Positions 1 through 8,471 of a DNA stretch of 64,000 bases are shown here, one piece after another. A program made the position numbers and the translations under genes. The stretch comes from Advenella sp. FME57 (GTDB lineage Bacteria > Pseudomonadota > Gammaproteobacteria > Burkholderiales > Burkholderiaceae_B): positions 558,001 to 622,000 of the forward strand of contig NZ_JABUXU010000001.1 of the NCBI RefSeq assembly GCF_014897675.1. Direction: 5' to 3'. Below the pieces are notes generated by a model that saw only the letters and a list, made by a program, of their open reading frames with translations, was not told the DNA's origin and made no database searches. How positions within the stretch are numbered: the stretch's first letter is position 1; each line of letters begins with the position of its first letter.

Positions 1-22
1 AATTTTATAGTTTTTATGACTA

Positions 23-1063
23 TTATGCGCTGCTTTCCGTATTTTTTGAGCGAATGAGCTGACTGATCTGCAGCACAGAGCTGGAGGTTTTTTCCAGCAG
101 TTTGCTGGCAACCGCCTCGCGGGCGCGCTCAAGCGCGATGGTGTAAGCGTAGATATCGGCAGAACCGTGACTTTTGATGACAACGCCACGCAGACCAAGC
201 AAGGCCGCACCGTTATGGTTACGCGAATCAACCCGATTGCGAAAGCGGTTCAGAACAGGCCTTGCGAACAGACCAGCGGCCATGGTGAACGGATTGCGCA
301 AGAACTCATCACGAATCATGCTGCCGATCATCTTGGACAAACCTTCAACGGACTTGAGCACAACGTTGCCGACAAAACCGTCGCAGACCACCACATTGGT
401 GGTGCCCTTGAAGATATCGTCGCCTTCGACATTGCCGTAAAAGTTCAGGTTGCTGGCGCGCAGCAACTCGGCCGCTTCCTTGACCACATCATTGCCCTTG
501 ATGGCCTCCTGCCCGATATTGAGCAGGCCGATACTGGGATTCTCGATGTGCTCAACCGATTGCGACAATGCCGTGCCCATGATGGCAAATTCAAGCAGAT
601 GCTCTGCCGAACAATCCACATTGGCACCCAGATCAAGCACGGTCGTAGTGCCGCCTCGCTGATTGGGAATAGCTGCAGCAATGGCAGGACGATCAATACC
701 ATCCATGGTTTTGAGAACGTAGCGGGAAATGGCCATCCAGGCACCGGTATTTCCAGCAGAGACGCAGGCATCGGCACGGTCCTCCTTGACGCAGGTCACC
801 GCGACGCGCATGGAGGAATTTTTTTTCTTGCGCAGCGCCATATCAACCGGATCGTCCATGGTAACCACTTCGGACGCGGCGACAATTTCAAATTGCGCGG
901 GATTGGCCGGACGTGCCTGCTTCAGGGCAGCGGCTACCTGATCAGGTAGACCCACCAATAGAAAACAGGTATCAGGAAACTTTGCGGCGACCTGAACGGC
1001 CGCCGGAACGGTGACGGGAAGGCCGTGATCGCCTCCCATACAGTCAATTGCAATTCTGATCAC
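23..1063 (-). CDS. plsX: Phosphate acyltransferase PlsX
   Basis: PlsX makes acyl-phosphate from acyl-ACP and phosphate, the first step of the PlsX/PlsY route to phosphatidic acid, at the membrane surface. The 346-residue protein has the usual family length and opens with the conserved [11 protein letters not shown] block; further conserved blocks are [10 protein letters not shown] and the glycine-rich [12 protein letters not shown]. It lies last of three minus-strand genes after yceD and rpmF, the classical yceD-rpmF-plsX order; fabH would be expected just beyond the left edge of the window. The ATG start directly precedes the conserved N-terminus. Confidence 0.97.
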   Translation of the reverse strand: MIRIAIDCMGGDHGLPVTVPAAVQVAAKFPDTCFLLVGLPDQVAAALKQARPANPAQFEIVAASEVVTMDDPVDMALRKKKNSSMRVAVTCVKEDRADACVSAGNTGAWMAISRYVLKTMDGIDRPAIAAAIPNQRGGTTTVLDLGANVDCSAEHLLEFAIMGTALSQSVEHIENPSIGLLNIGQEAIKGNDVVKEAAELLRASNLNFYGNVEGDDIFKGTTNVVVCDGFVGNVVLKSVEGLSKMIGSMIRDEFLRNPFTMAAGLFARPVLNRFRNRVDSRNHNGAALLGLRGVVIKSHGSADIYAYTIALERAREAVASKLLEKTSSSVLQISQLIRSKNTESSA

Positions 1064-1166
1064 TATAAATAATGTTTCCGTTACGGTAATACACGAGAAA
1101 CGGCCAGGAACGTATCGGACAACAGCACCGACAGACGGCTTCTTCCCTTACCGGTTAAACAGAGAA

Positions 1167-1349
1167 TTATTCGTCGTTTTTAGTTTTCAGAACTTTGCGG
1201 CCACGATATACGCCGTTGGGACTGATGTGGTGACGCAGGTGCAGTTCACCTGTGGTTGGCTCGATCGCTGTCGCTGGTGCGGTCAGAAAATCGTGCGAAC
1301 GGTGCATACCGCGTTTTGAAGGTGTCTTTTTGTTTTGTTGAACGGCCAT
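1167..1349 (-). CDS. rpmF: 50S ribosomal protein L32
   Basis: Small structural protein of the large ribosomal subunit, 60 residues. The N-terminus [20 protein letters not shown] is typical of L32 and fixes the start at 1349. An in-frame extension to 1376 exists but adds residues absent from the family. The four cysteines of zinc-binding L32 forms are missing; the middle reads [16 protein letters not shown], the zinc-free proteobacterial form. It sits between yceD and plsX on the same strand. Confidence 0.97.
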   Translation of the reverse strand: MAVQQNKKTPSKRGMHRSHDFLTAPATAIEPTTGELHLRHHISPNGVYRGRKVLKTKNDE

Positions 1350-1405
1350 GATGACTCCGAAAATAAAACTGCACAACCCGAAAATTATGCAGAAAATAGG
1401 TTAAG

Positions 1406-1966
1406 TTACTGCTTCTTTAAAGCTGCCAACGCCGCAAACGGCGATGGTTTTTTGTCTGCCCCTTCGGGCGTTTCCTGATTGTCATACTGCACGCATGCAT
1501 AATCATGCCTGGGTATGTAGGGCAGACTCAGAATTAATTCGTCTTCCACCAATTCCAGCACCGATTGACTGGCCTGGGCCAGAATCCGGTCCGGGCCTTC
1601 CATATCTGGATCATCGAACTCGGTATCGTCGTCCAGCGACGCCTGGTTGGTTACTACTTCCAGTGGCACGGCACTGTCGACTTCATAGACAAAAGGTTGC
1701 ATGCAACGCTGGCAGATAAGTATCGGCCGGGCGCTGACTTCCAGATGAAGATAACGTATTCCGTGTTGGGTGCGCTCTCCACGCACAGACCAGCGTACCA
1801 GGCCATCTACATCAGCCCCGGCGCCATCAGCATCGCCCGAAGGCAACACCTGCGCTGGCAGTAGATCGCTAATCCGTGAAAATGCCGACAGAGGCGTCTC
1901 GCCGCTTTGCTCTGCACCGCGGGAGATAAAATCCAGTACGTCGATCACAGGATGACCGGGTTTCAT
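1406..1966 (-). CDS. yceD: YceD family protein (DUF177), 23S rRNA accumulation
   Basis: The 186-residue product belongs to the YceD/DUF177 family, needed for normal 23S rRNA accumulation in plants and E. coli; the molecular role is poorly defined. The family signature is the ICQRCMQPF segment (CxxC) in the middle, followed by an acidic stretch and a C-terminal part ending in PSPFAALAALKKQ, the usual family ending. The start at 1966 (MKPGHPVIDVLDF) matches the family; the open frame runs on to 2119 but that part looks like translated spacer. It is the first gene of the yceD-rpmF-plsX group. Confidence 0.92.
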   Translation of the reverse strand: MKPGHPVIDVLDFISRGAEQSGETPLSAFSRISDLLPAQVLPSGDADGAGADVDGLVRWSVRGERTQHGIRYLHLEVSARPILICQRCMQPFVYEVDSAVPLEVVTNQASLDDDTEFDDPDMEGPDRILAQASQSVLELVEDELILSLPYIPRHDYACVQYDNQETPEGADKKPSPFAALAALKKQ

Positions 1967-2222
1967 AAAATAGCCAGATATTGTATTACAGATATCTGCC
2001 TGCGGAACATTTTCAAGCGGATTAATCAAATGGGTTATATTACAAACGGTGTATAAATAACAAATATTTATACACCTCAGACTTATAACCCTGATCACAC
2101 GCCGACCAGGTTCTGGCAAACAAATTCGGTCTTTTCCAGAAATTTCGCTGCGGGTTTTCAGTGCTCACCCACACATTCCCCGGAAAACATAAGATAATAA
2201 CTTGTTCACCTCCGATAAGTCA

Positions 2223-2834
2223 ATGAAAACCATGTCATTTTCCCCTTCGCGTCTTATTCTCGCGTCATCGTCCGTCTATCGCAAGACCATGCTGCAGCGG
2301 CTGGGCCTGCCCTTTGAGGCCATTTCCCCCGGTATAGACGAGTCTGCCCTGCCTGGCGAGGCACCCGAAGCCCTGTCGCAGCGCCTGTCACTGGCCAAGG
2401 CGCAGCATGTCGCCGACCAATATCCGGGCAGCGTGGTGATCGGCTCCGATCAGGTTGCCACTCACGACGGCCAGCCGATAGGAAAACCAGGAACACATGA
2501 GCGTGCCTTTGCGCAGTTACGCGAGCTGTCCGGGAAAACCGTCGCTTTCCACAGTGCGCTGGCTGTGACCAATGGCACACGCAGCGCCGTTGCCGATGTG
2601 GTGACGCGCTGCGTATTCCGCGAGCTGACAGACGAGGAAATCGAGCATTACCTGGCCGTGGAAAAGCCATTTGACACCGCAGGCAGCGCCAAGGCCGAAG
2701 GCCTGGGCATCAGCCTGATGCAATCGATGCACAGCGACGACCCGACTGCCATCATCGGGCTGCCCCTGATCGAACTGTCCCGCATGCTGCGCAGTTTCGA
2801 CCTTAACCCCACTCTTCTGGCTCAATCGTTATGA
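2223..2834 (+). CDS. yceF: Maf-like nucleotide pyrophosphatase, YceF type
   Basis: Maf-fold nucleoside triphosphate pyrophosphatase that removes non-canonical or modified nucleotides; the YceF subfamily prefers 7-methyl-GTP. Visible blocks are LILASSSVYRKTMLQRL near the N-terminus, IGSDQVATHDGQPIGKP, and the C-terminal AGSAKAEGLGISLMQSM and TAIIGLPLIELSRML, which follow E. coli YceF more closely than YhdE. About 203 residues. Starts at 2223 or 2232 are both possible and neither has a strong ribosome site. It is divergent from yceD and overlaps the next gene by four bases (ATGA), so the two are probably co-translated. Confidence 0.93.
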   Translation: MKTMSFSPSRLILASSSVYRKTMLQRLGLPFEAISPGIDESALPGEAPEALSQRLSLAKAQHVADQYPGSVVIGSDQVATHDGQPIGKPGTHERAFAQLRELSGKTVAFHSALAVTNGTRSAVADVVTRCVFRELTDEEIEHYLAVEKPFDTAGSAKAEGLGISLMQSMHSDDPTAIIGLPLIELSRMLRSFDLNPTLLAQSL

Positions 2835-3532
2835 TCAGTACGCTTCACCTGCTTCCTGTCAGCCTGGGCAGCGCTGCCCTGGAACAATGGCTGCCTGCCG
2901 GCGCGCAACAGAAGGCTTCCATTCTGAAGACCTATATTGCCGAAAATGCCAAAACCGCCCGCGCATATCTGAAGCAAACCGGCACCGAAGGCGCAATCCA
3001 GGACATTACGATTCACACATTGGGTACAAAAACACCCGAAGCGGACATCCGTCGCTGGCTGACCGAGACCCGCGGTGACATCGGTCTGGTATCGGATGCC
3101 GGCTGCCCCGCAGTGGCCGACCCCGGCGCGCGCGTCGTGCTGCTGGCCCATCAACTGGGTATTCAGGTCGTGCCGTGGGTAGGCCCCTCATCCATTCTGC
3201 TGGGCCTGATGGCCAGCGGCCTGGATGGACAGCGCTTTACGTTTCACGGTTATGTGCCTATTGCGCCAGCCGAACGCAGTAAGCAGCTCAAAGGCTGGGA
3301 ACAGCTATCGTCCCGCCACAACCAGACGCAATTGTTCATTGAAACCCCGTACCGCAATATGGCCATGTTCGCAACGCTGCTCGAGACCCTGAATCCGGCA
3401 ACCCGACTGTGCATTGCCCGCGCGCTGACAACGGCAGATGAATGGATCAGAACCGACACCATTGCCGGCTGGAAACGGCGCCCGCAACCGGATCTGGACA
3501 AATTTCCGACATTGTTCCTGTTTCTGGCCTAG
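2831..3532 (+). CDS. RsmI-like SAM-dependent methyltransferase
   Basis: A 233-residue tetrapyrrole-methylase-fold protein related to the 16S rRNA methyltransferase RsmI. The core motifs are GLVSDAGCPAVADPGARVV (SAM site), VVPWVGPSSILLGLMASGLDGQRFTFHGYVP and LFIETPYRN. It is shorter than RsmI and lacks the usual N-terminal start of that enzyme, so it is a paralogue whose substrate is not known to me. It overlaps yceF by four bases and ends just before a convergent gene. Confidence 0.85.
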   Translation: MISTLHLLPVSLGSAALEQWLPAGAQQKASILKTYIAENAKTARAYLKQTGTEGAIQDITIHTLGTKTPEADIRRWLTETRGDIGLVSDAGCPAVADPGARVVLLAHQLGIQVVPWVGPSSILLGLMASGLDGQRFTFHGYVPIAPAERSKQLKGWEQLSSRHNQTQLFIETPYRNMAMFATLLETLNPATRLCIARALTTADEWIRTDTIAGWKRRPQPDLDKFPTLFLFLA

Positions 3533-3562
3533 CGCTGCCACTGCGCCCGTTGAACGCAAGCG

Positions 3563-4363
3563 CTATTGTTGCAGCGCAGGCATCTGGCGCGCCAGATCTT
3601 CTGCAATGGCCACGGTCTGCCTGTCGAGGCGACCGCTGTACTCTGCCGGCCGATAATGCATCTGGAATGCACGAACAACCCGCCGGGTCTGCGAGTCCCA
3701 TACGCCGCTTTGCACTATCGGGTAACCGATGCGCGCCAGCAACCCCTGAATATACGAGGCATCTGCCAGCGCACGTGCGCTGATCAGCGGGATGCGTTGA
3801 GCAACCGCGGCTTCGTCATACCAGCGCCCCAGCCCCTGCAGGGCCAGCTCCCGCCAGGGAAACGCGGGACCAGGGTCACTCTTGCGCAAGGGCGCGATAT
3901 CGCTATGCGCCACAATATTCCAGGCACTCACGTGATGACGCGACTGGATGTCGCGCAGTAACGCCGCCAGCACTCTGATCTGTGATGATGTGTATGGCGC
4001 CCAGCGAGTGCGCGCTACGTCCAGAGGCCCGGCATTGACAATCTCAATACCAATGGACATAGCGTTCAGGTTTGGGTATTCAAACCATTGGCTCAGCCCC
4101 GCATGCCAGGCGCGCCGACTTTCGTCGACCAGCGAAAATATCCTGACCGGCTCTTCGGTGATCAAATAATGTGCGCTGACCCGATCCTGGGTAAGCAAGC
4201 GCAGGGAGTCGCTGCGATTTTCCGAGGTATAGTGCAGCACAATAAAGCGAACCCGGCTATCCTGGCCGGAAGCGCGCAGCGATGTATCTATGGGCAAGCC
4301 CGTGGTGCAGGCGCCTAGCCCCAATGCCGCAGCCGCCAGTAGCAACCAGGCCCGTCTTTGCAT
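3563..4363 (-). CDS. AmiD-like N-acetylmuramoyl-L-alanine amidase lipoprotein
   Basis: Peptidoglycan amidase of the Amidase_2 family, cutting between N-acetylmuramic acid and L-alanine, probably anchored in the outer membrane. The start at 4363 gives a lipoprotein signal ending in LGLGAC with the lipidated cysteine at residue 19. Zinc ligands are visible as FIVLHYTSEN (His44) and NIVAHSDIAPLRKSDPGP (His and Asp). The C-terminal 60 residues resemble a peptidoglycan-binding_1 domain (LLARIGYPIVQSGVWDSQTR). This layout matches E. coli AmiD. A longer reading frame to 4474 would put residues before the signal peptide and is rejected. Confidence 0.92.
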   Translation of the reverse strand: MQRRAWLLLAAAALGLGACTTGLPIDTSLRASGQDSRVRFIVLHYTSENRSDSLRLLTQDRVSAHYLITEEPVRIFSLVDESRRAWHAGLSQWFEYPNLNAMSIGIEIVNAGPLDVARTRWAPYTSSQIRVLAALLRDIQSRHHVSAWNIVAHSDIAPLRKSDPGPAFPWRELALQGLGRWYDEAAVAQRIPLISARALADASYIQGLLARIGYPIVQSGVWDSQTRRVVRAFQMHYRPAEYSGRLDRQTVAIAEDLARQMPALQQ

Positions 4364-4440
4364 GATCCCGCCCTCTTTTTGCGTTAAATCTTCTCTGGCG
4401 CAGGCCACAGCCCAGCAGTGCCCGACGAAGCAAAACGTCC

Positions 4441-5121
4441 CTAGACCGCAGCCGAGCGCCGCCGATTTCGCCATGCCCGCACGATCCGCCAGAGCAGCAA
4501 CAGAGCCAGCAGCGTACCATACAGAATCGGCTCGGCAAAGTCATTCTTGCCTGCCCGCATCAGCCAGAAATGCACGATACCAAGCACGCCGATGGCATAA
4601 ATACTCCGGTGCAAACGCGTCCATTTCATTCCCAATCGGCGCATCCAGCCCTGCGTAGACGTTAGCGCCAGGGGCACCATAAGCAAGAATGCCGCCATGC
4701 CGACAAAAATGAAGGTGCGATCCAGCACATCCTTGATCATGGACGACAGGTCCATATTGCGATCGAGCACGATCCAGGTCAGCAAATGCAGCACGACATA
4801 AAAGAAAGCAAACAGCCCCAGCATGCGCCGCACACGGACCAGTGCCGGCTGATCCAGTATTTGCCGGACAGGTGTGACCGCAAGCGTAAGCAACAACATG
4901 GCCAGCGTCCAGAAACCTGAGGAACGGGTAATGAACTCGACGGGATTGGCCGTCAGGCCATCGTTATATCCCAGGTAGAACCAGCGCAAAAAAGGGATCA
5001 GGCAGAGCAAAAACAGCACGGGTTTAAAGCGCGCCACCTGGCTGGCCGTCCAGCGCCTGCGCATCAGAGAGGCAGCCCTGGCGCTGGCCGCCGGCGGGGC
5101 CGCGCTGGTAGATTCAGACAT
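4441..5121 (-). CDS. msrQ: MsrQ, haem membrane subunit of methionine sulfoxide reductase
   Basis: Inner-membrane b-type haem protein that passes quinol electrons to periplasmic MsrP. About 226 residues with several hydrophobic helices (FLLCLIPFLRWFYLGY, FWTLAMLLLTLAVTPVR, LFAFFYVVLHLLTWIVL) and family blocks RRMLGLFAFFYVVLHL and WTRLHRSIYAIGVLGIVHF, whose histidines are the expected haem ligands. The ATG at 5121 is preferred; a TTG at 5142 would overlap the end of msrP. It lies directly downstream of msrP, as in E. coli yedYZ. Confidence 0.95.
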   Translation of the reverse strand: MSESTSAAPPAASARAASLMRRRWTASQVARFKPVLFLLCLIPFLRWFYLGYNDGLTANPVEFITRSSGFWTLAMLLLTLAVTPVRQILDQPALVRVRRMLGLFAFFYVVLHLLTWIVLDRNMDLSSMIKDVLDRTFIFVGMAAFLLMVPLALTSTQGWMRRLGMKWTRLHRSIYAIGVLGIVHFWLMRAGKNDFAEPILYGTLLALLLLWRIVRAWRNRRRSAAV

Positions 5122-5138
5122 AAAGAACACCCTGTTGC

Positions 5139-6125
5139 TCAATAATTGGCACGCAAATCCATTCCGCTGTAAAGTGAGGCGACCTGCTCCCCATAGCCGT
5201 TAAATTTCAAGGTTGGCACTTTGGGATCAAAGAAGCCGCCGCCGATCACGCGCTCATGCGACTGGCTCCAGCGTGGGTGCGGGACATCCGGGTTCACATT
5301 CGCATAAAAGCCGTACTCAGAGGGGGCAATGGCCACCCAACTGGTTTCGGGCATGGTTTCGGACAGCACGATTTTGACAATGGACTTGCCCGACTTGAAA
5401 CCGTATTTCCAGGGAACAATAATGCGCAATGGCGCGCCGTTCTGGTTGGGCAGGCGCTTGCCGTAAAGCCCGAAAGTCAGCAGGGTAAGCGGATTCATGG
5501 CTTCGTCCATGCGCAGCCCCTCGCGGTAGGGCCACGGGATAATACGATCGCTCAGCCCAGGCATCGCTTCGGGCTGAGTATCGGTCACAAACTGGACAAA
5601 TTTGGCCTTGCTGGTGGGCTGCACCTGTTTGAGCAGCGCCGATAGCGGATAGCCCACCCACGGAATCACCATAGACCAGGCTTCGACGCACCGCAGCCGG
5701 TACACCCGCTCTTCCTGCGGCGCCAGCTTGACCAGCTCATCCAGGTCGAAAGTTCGCGGCTTTTCCACCTCACCACTTATCTGCACCTGCCAGGGCTCTG
5801 TGCGCATTTTTCCCGAATAATCGAGCGGGTCGCCCTTGCCAGTCCCGAATTCGTAAAAATTATTGTAAGACGTAATGTCTTTTTCCGTGGTGAGCTTGCG
5901 ATCGATTTTCGCTGCAGCATATTGCGGGTTCGGTTGCATGCCGGCAATCGCTGGCAACGTATTTGCCGCGCCAGCCACCTGCGGTAGCGTTGCGCCCAGG
6001 CCCGCCAGCCCGGTTCCGGCAGCGATGCCGGCCATGTGTTGCATCCACTGCCGCCTGGCTTGCCAGACTGGCTCAGGGGTAATCTGGGAAGACGGAATAT
6101 GGGGATAGCGCGGGCGTATGGACAT
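5139..6125 (-). CDS. msrP: MsrP, periplasmic molybdopterin methionine sulfoxide reductase
   Basis: Catalytic subunit that repairs oxidised methionine in envelope proteins using a molybdopterin cofactor and electrons from MsrQ. The N-terminus from 6125 carries a Tat-type signal ([20 protein letters not shown]), expected for a cofactor-loaded exported enzyme. The sulfite-oxidase-fold core shows [20 protein letters not shown] with the Mo-binding cysteine, [20 protein letters not shown] and the C-terminal [13 protein letters not shown]. Length, about 328 residues, is normal. The frame is open to 6215 but the added residues precede the Tat signal. Confidence 0.96.
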   Translation of the reverse strand: MSIRPRYPHIPSSQITPEPVWQARRQWMQHMAGIAAGTGLAGLGATLPQVAGAANTLPAIAGMQPNPQYAAAKIDRKLTTEKDITSYNNFYEFGTGKGDPLDYSGKMRTEPWQVQISGEVEKPRTFDLDELVKLAPQEERVYRLRCVEAWSMVIPWVGYPLSALLKQVQPTSKAKFVQFVTDTQPEAMPGLSDRIIPWPYREGLRMDEAMNPLTLLTFGLYGKRLPNQNGAPLRIIVPWKYGFKSGKSIVKIVLSETMPETSWVAIAPSEYGFYANVNPDVPHPRWSQSHERVIGGGFFDPKVPTLKFNGYGEQVASLYSGMDLRANY

Positions 6126-6193
6126 GGTTGGCTCCGGTGGCTTGCTGGCGCAAAAAATGACAGCAATAATGATGAATATTGCAACTTGGAAAG

Positions 6194-6859
6194 TTAGACA
6201 GCCATTTTTCGACAATGTTCCAGCAAAAACGATTGTAATTGCGTCGGCGTTTCCGCAATCAGGGTTGGCTTGCTGGCAACCAGCTCTTGTTCACTGTGCG
6301 CGCCATACGTGACCGCAATGCTGTCCACACCAGCAGCCTGAGCCATCTGGATGTCATGCGAGGTATCGCCCACCATGACCGCCTGTGCGGCCGGCACCGC
6401 CAGTTCCTCCAGAATTTCCTCAAGCATTCTCGGATGTGGCTTGCTGAATGTCTGATCTGCAGTACGGGAGACATCAAAATAATGCCCCAGGTTCATGCCG
6501 GTCAATACCCGGTCCAGCCCGACACGGCTTTTACCCGTGGCCACGGCCATCAGCACCCCCTCGGCCTTCAATGCATCGAGCATACCGATAATGCCATCGA
6601 ACATGCGCAAATCAGGATCCCTGAGCAGGTAATGGATGCGATAGCGCTCAAGGAACCGCGGCAACTGAGACGGCGTCAGATCAGGCACCGCGCGATGCAG
6701 CGCCTCATCGAGCGAGAGCCCGATGACCCAACTGGCCTGCGCCACGCCGGGCACAGGCAGTCCCATATCACGACAGGCGGCCTGGATGGCTGCGACAATG
6801 GTATGGGTGGAGTCCATGAGGGTTCCATCCCAATCGAAGATGGCAAGTGAATAACGCAT
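6194..6859 (-). CDS. HAD-superfamily hydrolase, phosphoglycolate-phosphatase-like
   Basis: A 221-residue HAD-IA phosphatase. Motif I is [14 protein letters not shown], motif II is VATGKSR, the lysine comes in FSKPHPRML, and motif III is [19 protein letters not shown]. The family includes Gph (2-phosphoglycolate) and pyrophosphatases, and substrate cannot be told from sequence. The ATG at 6859 has GGAA seven bases upstream and is preferred to the one at 6871. It follows rluC on the same strand, an arrangement common in Bordetella and relatives. Confidence 0.92.
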   Translation of the reverse strand: MRYSLAIFDWDGTLMDSTHTIVAAIQAACRDMGLPVPGVAQASWVIGLSLDEALHRAVPDLTPSQLPRFLERYRIHYLLRDPDLRMFDGIIGMLDALKAEGVLMAVATGKSRVGLDRVLTGMNLGHYFDVSRTADQTFSKPHPRMLEEILEELAVPAAQAVMVGDTSHDIQMAQAAGVDSIAVTYGAHSEQELVASKPTLIAETPTQLQSFLLEHCRKMAV

Positions 6860-6966
6860 TCTATTTTCCATATGGTGAAATTAGGAGGGGAGCGGTGCAT
6901 TTGAACAACAATAAGCTGAAGTTCCTGCTGTGACGCCGCTTGCGCCAACCACAAAGGCGTCCGCGC

Positions 6967-7920
6967 TCAGCGGCGGACAGCCAAACGATCGAGCAATTGC
7001 CGGCACACGTCGGGCAGCGGCGCAGTCAGCGATAAGGGCTCCTGCGTTACAGGATGCGGGATTTCCAGCGTATGCGCATGCAGGAACATGCGGGCAAACC
7101 CCTGCCGGGCAAACGCAATGCGAGTCTCATCATTGCCATATTTTTCATCGCCCACGATAGGAAAACCACTGGCGGCCAGATGCACCCGAATCTGATGGGT
7201 ACGTCCGGTGCGCAGCTCGGCCTTGACCAGCGTATAGCGGCCAAAACGCGCTTCCTTGCTCACTATCGTATGGGCCGCCTTGCCTTCGGGACGAACCCGC
7301 ACCCGCCGCTCGCCATCGCGGGTCAGGTATTTTTCCAGGGGTAGCCGTATATGTTGCCGGTCATTAACCCAGTCACCCTCGACCAGGGCAAGATAACACT
7401 TGCGCCCGCGGCTCTCTTTGAACATGCCGTGCAACGCGACCAGTGCGGCGCGCTTTTTGGCGATAATCAGCAATCCCGAAGTTTCTTTGTCCAGACGATG
7501 GGCCAGTTCCAGGAACCGCGCCTCGGGCCGGGCCGCCCGCATCTGCTCGATAACCCCGAAAGAGACGCCGCTGCCGCCGTGGACCGCGACACCCGACGGT
7601 TTATCGATGACAATCAGCGCATCATCCTCGAAAACAATCGGAAACTGGCCTGCCGGCACCACCCGCTTTTCATCGGGCGTGGCCACCCGCAAGGGGGGAA
7701 TCCGGATTTCATCGCCGTCTTTTACCCGATATTCGGCCTGCACCCGCCCCTTGTTGACGCGAACCTGGCCGCTGCGGATAGCCTTGTAAAGATGGCTTTT
7801 GGGCACCCCTTTGCACTCGCGGATGAGAAAATTATCGATGCGCTGACCGTCGGATCCGGCGTCTGCCCGTACCAGCCGAACAGAAAAAGTTGGTTTTTTA
7901 TCAGAAGTTTGTTTGCACAT
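6967..7920 (-). CDS. rluC: 23S rRNA pseudouridine synthase RluC
   Basis: RluC converts three uridines of 23S rRNA helix 35/domain V to pseudouridine. The 317-residue protein has an N-terminal S4 RNA-binding domain (RIDNFLIRECKGVPKSHLYKAIRSGQVRVNK in parts) and the catalytic block LAHRLDKETSGLLIIAKKR with the essential aspartate. The C-terminal block TGRTHQIRVHLA is also typical. The start at 7920 (MCKQTSDKKPTF) fits; the open frame to 8040 is upstream spacer. It is divergent from rne, the standard arrangement. A short stretch of this gene (7635-7719) recurs as a decayed copy at 21713-21797. Confidence 0.96.
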   Translation of the reverse strand: MCKQTSDKKPTFSVRLVRADAGSDGQRIDNFLIRECKGVPKSHLYKAIRSGQVRVNKGRVQAEYRVKDGDEIRIPPLRVATPDEKRVVPAGQFPIVFEDDALIVIDKPSGVAVHGGSGVSFGVIEQMRAARPEARFLELAHRLDKETSGLLIIAKKRAALVALHGMFKESRGRKCYLALVEGDWVNDRQHIRLPLEKYLTRDGERRVRVRPEGKAAHTIVSKEARFGRYTLVKAELRTGRTHQIRVHLAASGFPIVGDEKYGNDETRIAFARQGFARMFLHAHTLEIPHPVTQEPLSLTAPLPDVCRQLLDRLAVRR

Positions 7921-8471
7921 ACTCAAAAGAGCCTTATAATTCGGAGACCACAAAAAGACTGAATTAAAACCGTCCGGCGTTGAGAAACCCGTAGTCCAAG
8001 AAACTGCAAGCAGGTCTCCGCCCGTCAGCCAAATACGCATTGTACCGTCCTAACGTCAATCCGCTATCTGTATTTCAGTCTTTTGAGTGACTGGTTTATA
8101 AACACTGCGGCGCCTGTCGTATCTGTTATCAACGCGGCAGGCCATACATCATCTGCCCACAGATATCACCGCCATTGTGTTTATAGCGTACAGAATGAAC
8201 GAAGCGCCCTGGTTTTTATTTTGTCCTGACGGCACCGCAAGGAAACGGCAGGATAAAACACAGAAGAATTCAACAATTGAAATTACTTTACTCTGTTAAT
8301 TTTCTGACTGGCTCTGCTGCACGTCGACATCCGACGGCAGACAGTCCCACATAAAGCGCCCCGACCTCGCGCGGGATCCGCGCGAGTCAGTCGTCTATTC
8401 GTACGTTTCACCAGTTATTCGTGGTGAGTGCAACGGCGTTCGTTGCTCTCGTTTAACGGAGAAACTGCTCT
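7921..8471. other. rluC-rne divergent intergenic region with long rne leader
   Basis: 551 bases without a supported gene. It should hold the rluC promoter on the minus strand and one or more rne promoters on the plus strand. I could not settle a convincing -35/-10 pair. The last 110 bases before rne are rich in inverted repeats, listed separately. Confidence 0.7.
8368..8450 (+). promoter_or_regulatory. Structured leader of rne: three consecutive hairpins
   Basis: Three inverted repeats lie one after another. The first is CTCGCGCGG (8368-8376), loop GAT, CCGCGCGAG (8380-8388). The second is TCACCA (8408-8413) pairing with TGGTGA (8422-8427). The third is GCAACG (8430-8435), loop of five, CGTTGC (8441-8446), extended by GAG/CTC across a T-T mismatch. 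The second and third share two bases and may be alternatives. A ribosome site GGAGA (8458-8462) follows, nine bases before the ATG. In E. coli the rne leader lets RNase E control its own mRNA; the same role here is inference. Confidence 0.6.

Noticed and set aside
167-949. 260-codon open frame antisense to plsX
   Set aside because: Shadow of a clear housekeeping gene with no protein-like motif.
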